64,000 bases of DNA from positions 124,001 through 188,000 of the forward strand of contig JADZCJ010000044.1 in the NCBI GenBank assembly GCA_020851635.1. Reading direction: 5' to 3'. The stretch's first letter is position 1. Every line of letters starts with the position of its first letter. This document shows, in pieces, positions 58,522-64,000 of this stretch. The notes beneath the pieces are model-generated. The model searched no databases, was not told where the DNA came from, and was given only the letters and a program-made list of their open reading frames with translations. Source of the DNA: Anaerolineae bacterium (lineage in GTDB: Bacteria > Chloroflexota > Anaerolineae > UBA4142 > SHND01). The position numbers were made by a program, and so were the translations under genes.

Positions 58522-59259
58522 TTACTGATGCAGCGAAGCAGGTTTTATTTTCTTTTTTTCATCATTCAGTTCGCGCCACAGGCGAAAACGGAACCGCACC
58601 AGATCGCGGAACGCCCGCAAAATCACTTTGACATTCGCTCCGGTGGACGAACCGGCGGTGCGCGGCAAATGCTTTAACGGCACTTCGACAATCTTGTAGC
58701 CGCGCGCTTTGGCGCCCGCAAGCAGCTCGGTGTCCACCATCGCGCCGTCCGAATTGAGCGTGACGAGCTCCAGGATTTCGCGGCGAAACAATTTGAAACC
58801 ACAGTCAATATCCCGTGTCATGTAGCCAAACAGAATTTGGACCACCAGGTTCCAACCCCAACGGTTCACGCGCCGCATAAACGGGTCGGCATCATTCGCG
58901 CGATACCCCGTCACAATATCCGCCCGATTCGAAAACGCCATCAAATCGGACAATTGAACAAAGTCAAATTGATTGTCGCTCGGGGCAAAGGCGATCCAAT
59001 CCTTGATGGCGGCATAAAAACCCGCCTTGAGCGCGCCGCCATAGCCGCGATTCGGGTCATTTTCCACGACCCGCAGGTTTGGGATTACGCCGATCATGCT
59101 CCTGGCGATTTCCCCCGTACGATCGCGGCTGCCATCGTTGACGAGAATGATTTCATAATCGAGATCAAGAGTCTGCAATACGCTCGACGCGCGGCGCAAT
59201 GCTTCCGCCACGTTGGGTTCTTCGTTATATGCGGGAATGACAAAAGACAGAGAAACCAT
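58522..59259 (-). CDS. Family 2 glycosyltransferase (polyprenyl-phosphate mannose/glucose synthase-like)
   Basis: 245 residues, no membrane spans in the C-terminus. Motifs: LSFVIPAYNEEPNVAEALRR, YEIILVNDGSRDRTGEIARS, NRGYGGALKAGFYAAIKDWI, FAPSDNQFDFVQLSDLMAF (here APSDNQ replaces the usual DADxQ), DIDCGFKLFRREILELV and VEVPLKHLPRTAGSSTGANV. It resembles DPM1-like enzymes that make polyprenyl-phosphate sugars, the donors of GT-C enzymes like those at 4553 and 11828. It lies three bases after the TyrA-like gene. The link to the GT-C proteins is an inference. Confidence 0.9.
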   Translation of the reverse strand: MVSLSFVIPAYNEEPNVAEALRRASSVLQTLDLDYEIILVNDGSRDRTGEIARSMIGVIPNLRVVENDPNRGYGGALKAGFYAAIKDWIAFAPSDNQFDFVQLSDLMAFSNRADIVTGYRANDADPFMRRVNRWGWNLVVQILFGYMTRDIDCGFKLFRREILELVTLNSDGAMVDTELLAGAKARGYKIVEVPLKHLPRTAGSSTGANVKVILRAFRDLVRFRFRLWRELNDEKKKIKPASLHQ

Positions 59260-59262
59260 AAC

Positions 59263-60234
59263 CTATTTCTTTTTTTCGCCTCCAAAACGACCGGCAAGCC
59301 CGCCCAGGAACATACGCGACGCGCCCGAACGCACTTCGGAAAAATCCACCGACTGGGACGTCTCACCCACTTTGTTCAAAAGCCACTGCTCGCGCTCGGT
59401 CTGGGCGGTCTTGAGCCATTTTTCCAGCGCGGCACTGTCGTCTTGGGCGAGCAGATTCTTGAGCTCACGCAGCGACTGGACATATTGGTCCAGCCAAAGC
59501 GACAAGGGTTCGCGTTGGGCGAGCAGCACCTGAGCGGTTGATCCCGGCTCGCGCGTGGCAAGTTCGGTCGCCTGAAAAAAGTCCGGTCCTGCAAATTTGT
59601 TCAATTCGCGCCAGCCCGAACTTGCCGTCGTTGTTTTCAATAGCATCGCTTGCGTCGCGGTTGCCAGATGCTGTGCTCCGGCTGCCAGTCCGTCATGTTC
59701 GACAGGGTCCATATACAACGGCTTGGCGCCCAGCATCGAAATAAAACCCGTGAGCACCTGCACCGCATCCGGGTCGCTCTTGGATGTGGGCGTCAGGCAA
59801 TACACGGCATTTTGAAACAAGTCGGCGCTCGCCTGCGCGCCCGGCATCACGCCATCGAGCGTCGGACGAAAAACCGGATTGCCGCCGATAAAATGCACGC
59901 GGGGGTCAAACGCCTTGGCTGCCTGCAGCACGGGTCCCTTGACAGTCGCCGTGTCGGTCACAATCACGCCCGGCGGCACATCATTACGCAGCAGACCGAT
60001 ATTTTCAAGCACGCCCGCCAAAGGCATGGACAGCACAATGAGACCTGCCCCGTCCACTGCATTGTACAGATTCCACTCGCCGCGGTCCACCGCGCCGAGT
60101 TTTTGTGCCGCGCCGATGGCATCGCGATTTTTGTCATGCCCGATGATTTCCAATTCGGCGCCCGTTTTTTTCAGCGCCAGCCCGATCGAAGCGCCAAGTC
60201 GTCCGAGCCCGATGATTGTGAGTCGTGGTTTCAT
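59263..60234 (-). CDS. TyrA-like dehydrogenase lacking the catalytic Ser and His
   Basis: 323 residues from the ATG at 60234. The fold is that of prephenate/arogenate dehydrogenases: LTIIGLGRLGASIGLALKKT (NAD(P)-binding), VTDTATVKGPVLQAAKAF and FIGGNPVFRPTLDGVMPGA. In the bona fide TyrA at 49262 the matching motifs are DMGSTK and GGHPMCG. Here Ser is Thr97 and His is Asn119, so normal prephenate oxidation is doubtful. The C-terminus (LWLDQYVQSLRELKNLLAQD, then a basic GGLAGRFGGEKKK) is also different. It lies between a GT2 gene and a lipoprotein gene. Function unknown; another beta-hydroxyacid-type substrate is possible. Confidence 0.82.
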   Translation of the reverse strand: MKPRLTIIGLGRLGASIGLALKKTGAELEIIGHDKNRDAIGAAQKLGAVDRGEWNLYNAVDGAGLIVLSMPLAGVLENIGLLRNDVPPGVIVTDTATVKGPVLQAAKAFDPRVHFIGGNPVFRPTLDGVMPGAQASADLFQNAVYCLTPTSKSDPDAVQVLTGFISMLGAKPLYMDPVEHDGLAAGAQHLATATQAMLLKTTTASSGWRELNKFAGPDFFQATELATREPGSTAQVLLAQREPLSLWLDQYVQSLRELKNLLAQDDSAALEKWLKTAQTEREQWLLNKVGETSQSVDFSEVRSGASRMFLGGLAGRFGGEKKK

Positions 60235-60238
60235 GGTT

Positions 60239-61582
60239 TCACTCTTGCGCCCAGGCAGGTCGAGACCCCGGCGCAACGGTTTGGATGCGGTTTCCTGTAA
60301 TGTCCATAATATACACTTCGCCGTTTTGAGAAAAAGCCAGCCAGTTGCCGTCAGGCGAAAAAATCGGGCTAAACCCTGTTATCACGCGGCGCACGTTCGA
60401 CAGGTCCGCCATCTCCATCAGATAAATGTCGAATTGCGTTGCGCTCAGCTGGTTCGAAACAAATGCCAGCTGCCTTCCATCAGCCGAAACGGCGGGCGCA
60501 GTCGTGTCCACATTAAAATGCGTCAACCGCACCGGGTCGGCGCAGTTGGCGCCCAACCGCCACAACTCCGAACCGCCGGTCAAATTGGAAACAAAGACGA
60601 TCTCGTTCGTGGTGGGGGAAACATCCAGCCCGCGCAAGGTTTCGCCGCTGCGAGCGCCAAAACATTCCCGCCGGTTTGTGCCGTCGCCGTTGACGATATA
60701 GATTTTTTGGTTCTGAAAATTATTGTCATACCCGATATAAGCAATCGCATCGCCGTTCCCGATCCAGCGCGGGGTCACAATCACCCCGTGCGAAGCCACA
60801 TCAAGCACATTCTGGTCCTCGTCAATTGTCTGCAAAAGGTTCTGCGTTCCACTGCCGACCACGTACGCCAACTTGCTCTGCGCATCGGACCAATCGAGCG
60901 GCGATGCATTCGTGCTCAACTCGATGCCCAGATCGCCCGGCAGTGTGCCCAGCGTCACGTCCGAGAAAATCTCTTGCTTGCGGTCGGGACGCACCCACGC
61001 CGTCGTATAGCTTTCGTCCGGTTGTCTTACGACGAAATAGATGCGCCCGCGCGGTGGCGGCACATCCGCGGTCGGCGTCGCGGTGGGTTGCAATCGCGAA
61101 ACCACCACGCTGGTTGGCAGCGCCGTGGCAGTTGGCGCGCGCGCGACCACAATCACCGGCACGCCGCTCGTGCCCCCGCGCACATCGGTAAAGTCCGCCG
61201 CAATCCAGCCCAACGCCCCTTCATAGTCAATCTGGAACCATTGACTGTCGGGACTCTTGCCCAAAATATCTTTGGAAACCCCGCGCTGCAATTTGCCGAT
61301 CAGCGTAAACCCCGCACCCGGTCCCGCTCGCACATTCACAATAATGCGTGTGGTGGCAATCGGCGGCAGCGGCGTCGCCGTCGGCGGTGGGGTCTCGGTC
61401 GGCGGGACCTCTGTTGATGTTTTGGTTGCCGTCGGTTCAAGCGTCGCCGTCGGAATGGGTGTGTCGGTCACTTGCTGCAACGGAGCTGCGGTGGGCGTCG
61501 CCGTAGGACTGGGCGAGCAACCGACGACCGCCAACACGAGCGCCGCGACAACTGTCAGGACCAAATGTCGTGCCGAAACCAT
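60239..61582 (-). CDS. Lipoprotein with SH3b and TolB-like propeller domains
   Basis: 447 residues from the ATG at 61582. The signal HLVLTVVAALVLAVVGC is a lipobox (Cys22), so it should be lipid-anchored. A Thr/Pro linker follows (TPIPTATLEPTATKTSTEVP). About residues 78-135 form a bacterial SH3 domain: IIVNVRAGPGAGFTLIGKLQ and GKSPDSQWFQIDYEGALGWI. The rest has PD40/WD40-like blades such as APAVSADGRQLAFVSNQ and FSPIFSPDGNWLAFSQ. It may bind peptidoglycan or surface glycan. It starts six bases after the HD gene stop. It shares its style, but no close alignment seen by eye, with the propeller protein at 40072. Confidence 0.85.
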   Translation of the reverse strand: MVSARHLVLTVVAALVLAVVGCSPSPTATPTAAPLQQVTDTPIPTATLEPTATKTSTEVPPTETPPPTATPLPPIATTRIIVNVRAGPGAGFTLIGKLQRGVSKDILGKSPDSQWFQIDYEGALGWIAADFTDVRGGTSGVPVIVVARAPTATALPTSVVVSRLQPTATPTADVPPPRGRIYFVVRQPDESYTTAWVRPDRKQEIFSDVTLGTLPGDLGIELSTNASPLDWSDAQSKLAYVVGSGTQNLLQTIDEDQNVLDVASHGVIVTPRWIGNGDAIAYIGYDNNFQNQKIYIVNGDGTNRRECFGARSGETLRGLDVSPTTNEIVFVSNLTGGSELWRLGANCADPVRLTHFNVDTTAPAVSADGRQLAFVSNQLSATQFDIYLMEMADLSNVRRVITGFSPIFSPDGNWLAFSQNGEVYIMDITGNRIQTVAPGSRPAWAQE

Positions 61583-61587
61583 ACGTC

Positions 61588-62094
61588 TCAATTCATATCG
61601 TCCAGCTCTTTGAGCGCGTGATGCCATTGCTCCAATCTCGCCGCATTTCTCTCCTTAAAGTGGGGCGCAGCGGTCTGATGTGCGCGAATCAATTCGAGAG
61701 CTTTGGGGTCAGCGCCCACATGCGCCGCCAATTCCGCTCCAAGCTCGGGATGATGCAGCAAAAGATAGAATGGATAGCGCCAGCTCTCGGGATTCTCACT
61801 CGCCCATCGCGCCAACGCCTTTGGCGACATCCGATTCAGCAAAACAGCCCCGACGCGGTACGCGAGCCCGATGTTTCGTTTTGCCACATCATGCAGCAAC
61901 GCGGCTTGCAATAGTGGGCGGTCATTATATCCCCGTGCGCGCAGAGCATCGAAAATCGCCAGACTGTGGCGCTGGTCGCCCGGAGGCATGGATTGATAAA
62001 GCGCCAGCGCCTCGGGATTCAAGACCGCTTGCGCGCGTTCGAGCTCTGCCAAGGTCAAAGGCGGCGCGTTTGCCGCGCTCAGAAATTGGCGCAC
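61588..62094 (-). CDS. HD-superfamily protein
   Basis: 168 residues from a GTG at 62094; the codons just before it still look protein-like, so the start is uncertain. The HD metal-site pattern is visible: QRHSLAIFDALRARGYNDRP (first His), LLQAALLHDVAKRNIGLAY (His-Asp), and LLHHPELGAELAAHVGADPK (later His residues). Such domains hydrolyse phosphate esters, nucleotides or cyclic dinucleotides. The C-terminus FKERNAARLEQWHHALKELD is helical. It lies upstream of the lipoprotein gene with a gap of only five bases. The substrate is not evident. Confidence 0.82.
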   Translation of the reverse strand: MRQFLSAANAPPLTLAELERAQAVLNPEALALYQSMPPGDQRHSLAIFDALRARGYNDRPLLQAALLHDVAKRNIGLAYRVGAVLLNRMSPKALARWASENPESWRYPFYLLLHHPELGAELAAHVGADPKALELIRAHQTAAPHFKERNAARLEQWHHALKELDDMN

Positions 62095-62184
62095 GCGATA
62101 CAGTCGAATGAGCTCTCTCCGACAACCTGCTATTCCATCTAGCTTTAATGAGCTGACAGATTCGGTCTCGACAACTCGGAGGTC

Positions 62185-62287
62185 AACGCGAATCTGCGCG
62201 AATTTGGGCTAATTTTGATCCTTATTCGTCGTTACGCAAAGCGTAACAATGATTCGTGCCAAGCCGCAGTTTGGCGAAATTCGCGTT
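62185..62287. repeat. MITE-like 103-bp element upstream of the HD gene
   Basis: Inverted ends AACGCGAAT (62185-62193) and ATTCGCGTT (62279-62287) enclose the palindrome GTTACGC-AAA-GCGTAAC (62231-62247). After the palindrome the bases resemble those in the 55116-55201 element (AATGATTCGTGCCAA against GATGAATCTGCGCCAA). It lies in the 264-bp gap between the HD gene and the M50 protease gene. Confidence 0.65.
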
Positions 62288-62358
62288 TCCCTGTGTCAGT
62301 CAACAAAAGCTATTCGGAACAATGCAACGACATGATGAAATTGCCGCGTCAAGCGCCA

Positions 62359-63051
62359 TCAGAACGGATACGGACCGACTATCAGATTGAACATGGCATT
62401 CGTCGGACCGGAAATCAAAGAACCAATAAATGGTCCGGCAAACCAGAACAAGACCAGCACCACGATCAAGCCAAACTGCTGAGTCTGAATATAAAAACGC
62501 TCCACCCGATACGCCAGATCACCGGGCAAGAGCGCCAGCAGCACCTTGGAACCATCCAGCGGCGGGAACGGGATCATGTTGAAAACCGCCAACGTCAGAT
62601 TTAGCGAGATAATGATCGTAAAAATCTGGATGACATAAAACAACGCCTCGGAAGGTCCCTGGCTCTCCCAAACACCAAACAAAATCCGCAGCGCGATCCC
62701 GAACGCGGTGGCAATGATAACATTCGTAACCGGTCCGGCGATTGCGACCAGCGCCATGCCCCACCGCCGGTCCATCCGAAAGTTGTATGGATTGACCATC
62801 ACGGGCTTGCCATACCCAAAACCGACCAGCAAGATCAAAAGCGTGCCAAACACATCGAAATGCGCCATCGGATTGAGCGTCACACGCCCATCCCGCACCG
62901 GCGTCAAATCGCCGAGACGGTACGCCACCAACGCATGCGCAAATTCGTGAAGAGAAATGCCCAAAATGATGGCAATTCCATACCCAATCAGCACTATAAA
63001 TGCGGATTGAATATCTCCGCTCTGGAGGTCCCTGACAAACTGCATTAACAT
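62359..63051 (-). CDS. Site-2 protease family (M50) membrane metalloprotease
   Basis: 230 residues from the ATG at 63051, which has GGAG six bases upstream. An extension of 24 codons is unlikely. About six spans. Zinc site: ISLHEFAHALVAYRLGD (HExxH) and a second-ligand region NMIPFPPLDGSKVLLALLPG (Asp). VMVNPYNFRMDRRWGMALVA is the typical segment of the short, rhomboid-like SpoIVFB/YwhC branch. It cuts membrane proteins within the bilayer. No anti-sigma or substrate gene is next to it. It stands alone between an intergenic element and the divergent ligase-like gene. Confidence 0.93.
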   Translation of the reverse strand: MLMQFVRDLQSGDIQSAFIVLIGYGIAIILGISLHEFAHALVAYRLGDLTPVRDGRVTLNPMAHFDVFGTLLILLVGFGYGKPVMVNPYNFRMDRRWGMALVAIAGPVTNVIIATAFGIALRILFGVWESQGPSEALFYVIQIFTIIISLNLTLAVFNMIPFPPLDGSKVLLALLPGDLAYRVERFYIQTQQFGLIVVLVLFWFAGPFIGSLISGPTNAMFNLIVGPYPF

Positions 63052-63123
63052 TTCCGGCTCCTGCAAAAAAAAGCGACGCGGATGTGCCGCGCCGAACGAC
63101 TTGCACAAATTATGACGTTGCAA

Positions 63124-63531
63124 TTATACCATTGGATACGCCCACTCTAGAAATTCTTGCCGGTGCATCCTCACCAGAATTGCTTGCCAAAAATTCATGA
63201 ACGCGCGGGATTGGGGACCCGCGAATCTTTGTGTATCTGCCAACACTCTTGACCTTCAAGAGACGACGATTCATTCATGTCGCAAAAAAAACCGGGCGCG
63301 CAAAAAATTTTCGCAACAGAACATCATCGCACAAACCGGGCGCGATTGCGAGCGATTGCGCGAAAACTTTAAGGATGCGAAAAGTATGCAATACGCTATA
63401 ATGAATCCAACAAAGTTTCGCGCACGCGCATCACATCATCATCAAAACTCGAAAGGACGCGCGAAAAATTTTCCTGTCGCTGCGCATCGTTCGCTTTGCG
63501 TCAAACCGGGAAGAACAGTGAGGTCCTTGCT
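63124..63531. other. Intergenic region before the ligase-like gene
   Basis: About 480 bases separate the M50 start from the ligase-like start, and no gene is supported in it. It holds a lone MITE-like left end (63218-63232) and a TATAAT at 63397-63402 on the plus strand, a possible -10 without a clear -35. The rest is AT-richer than the coding DNA. Confidence 0.5.
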
Positions 63532-64000
63532 TTGAAAGTTCTCGTCGTTTACAACGTCGTTGATTTGTTGGACAAGGGACAATCCGAAGATCTACTCGCC
63601 GAACAAGAATCAAAAATTGTCGAAGAAGCAGTCGCAAATTCGCTGCGCTCGTTCGGGCATCAGGTTGTTTCCGTTCCTATTCGCCACGAATTGTGGGAGC
63701 CGCTTCGTGAATTTGATCCGAACGAGTGGCTCATTTTTAATCTCTGCGAAAGTATCCGCGACAAAACCTACCTCGAACCGTACGTCATCTCTGTATACGA
63801 ATATCTCCATTTTCGTTACACCGGTTCCAATCGTCTCACCCTCGCCACCTGTCTGAACAAGGGACGCGCCAAAGAAATCCTCAAGGCGCACAACATTCCA
63901 ACCGCGCCGTTCCAGGTCATCGGTCCGCCCACCGTGCGCCGCCAACTCGATTTCCCGTTGTTTGTAAAACCGGTGGCGGAGGATGCGTCTTTGGGCATCA
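63532..64000 (+). CDS. D-alanine--D-alanine ligase-like ATP-grasp protein (partial)
   Basis: Open from a TTG at 63532, with GAGG about ten bases upstream, to the window edge (156 codons). It starts MKVLVVYNVVDLLDKGQSED, then KIVEEAVANSLRSFGHQVVS. EWLIFNLCESIRDKTYLEPY matches the FNLCEG-type motif of D-Ala-D-Ala ligases. YTGSNRLTLATCLNKGRAKE is the Tyr-Thr-Gly-Ser motif with the following Lys. FPLFVKPVAEDASLGI is the start of the ATP-grasp domain. The housekeeping Ddl has LHG near the N-terminus, which is not seen here, so this may be one of the paralogues that join other amino acids. The C-terminal half is not in the window. Confidence 0.85.
   Translation, partial: MKVLVVYNVVDLLDKGQSEDLLAEQESKIVEEAVANSLRSFGHQVVSVPIRHELWEPLREFDPNEWLIFNLCESIRDKTYLEPYVISVYEYLHFRYTGSNRLTLATCLNKGRAKEILKAHNIPTAPFQVIGPPTVRRQLDFPLFVKPVAEDASLGI

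Noticed and set aside
59879-61417. Plus-strand open frame of 512 codons
   Set aside because: Antisense to the TyrA-like and lipoprotein genes, with low-complexity Ser/Arg/Pro composition and no motif.
63374-63402. Full promoter for the ligase-like gene
   Set aside because: TATAAT is perfect, but no -35 hexamer at 16-18 bases and no extended -10 TG were found, so only a possible -10 is noted.
63197-63535. Short plus-strand frame before the ligase-like gene
   Set aside because: Composition is not protein-like, it contains a repeat fragment, and it ends inside the start of the next gene with no homology visible.

Overview
The window looks like a chromosomal segment from a GC-rich, probably non-LPS bacterium. 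I would guess Chloroflexota, Anaerolineae-like. That is an inference from gene style: Thr/Pro-rich lipoprotein linkers of the 'TATPT' kind, a large glycosyltransferase cluster with MurJ-like and Wzx-like flippases, an aroK-aroB fusion, and promoters lying almost on top of start codons. No rRNA, tRNA, CRISPR array or transposase was seen.

Layout: (1) Positions 1-35704, all on the minus strand, form a large exopolysaccharide/glycan cluster. It holds at least nine glycosyltransferases of GT4/GT2 type, GT-C-type membrane proteins, three sugar-phosphate transferases of the bacterial-sugar-transferase family (one with a broken catalytic dyad), two O-antigen ligase/polymerase-like proteins, a MurJ-like and a Wzx-like flippase, a Wzz-like chain-length protein, a GHMP sugar kinase, an SDR epimerase, three methyltransferases (two FkbM) and three tandem paralogous exported glycoside hydrolases of PslG/GH39-like type. 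Many neighbours overlap by ATGA or GTGA, so translation is probably coupled. A promoter at 13342-13369 splits the cluster into at least two transcription units. (2) 35733-47626, also minus, holds nadE, a GDP-fucose-synthase-like gene, a ROK kinase, a beta-propeller surface protein, transketolase, and a choline-kinase-like protein overlapping a dimethylglycine/sarcosine-dehydrogenase-like flavoprotein. (3) 47789-55704, plus strand, is a near-complete shikimate operon (aroF, tyrA, aroA, aroE, aroC, aroKB, aroQ) covering all seven steps to chorismate, plus prephenate dehydrogenase. (4) 55901-63051, minus, holds recF, two more glycosyltransferases, a TyrA-like protein without the catalytic Ser/His, a lipoprotein, an HD protein and an M50 protease. 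(5) 63532 to the end, plus, is the start of a D-Ala-D-Ala-ligase-like gene.

The most striking find is in the leader of the shikimate operon. A consensus promoter (TTGACA-16-TATACT) is followed by a 30-codon reading frame containing FYFTWFYFTF (eight aromatic residues in ten). Then comes a strong intrinsic terminator whose 5' arm can alternatively pair with the end of that reading frame. This is the layout of a ribosome-mediated attenuator sensing Phe, Tyr and Trp together, placed before the whole common aromatic pathway. Further overlapping hairpins lie between the terminator and aroF.

Repeats: a 57-bp tandem array (about 4.5 copies) runs into the 3' end of the SDR gene and supplies its last codons and stop. 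Small MITE-like elements with terminal inverted repeats and a GTTACGC-nnn-GCGTAAC palindrome lie near aroQ and near the HD gene.
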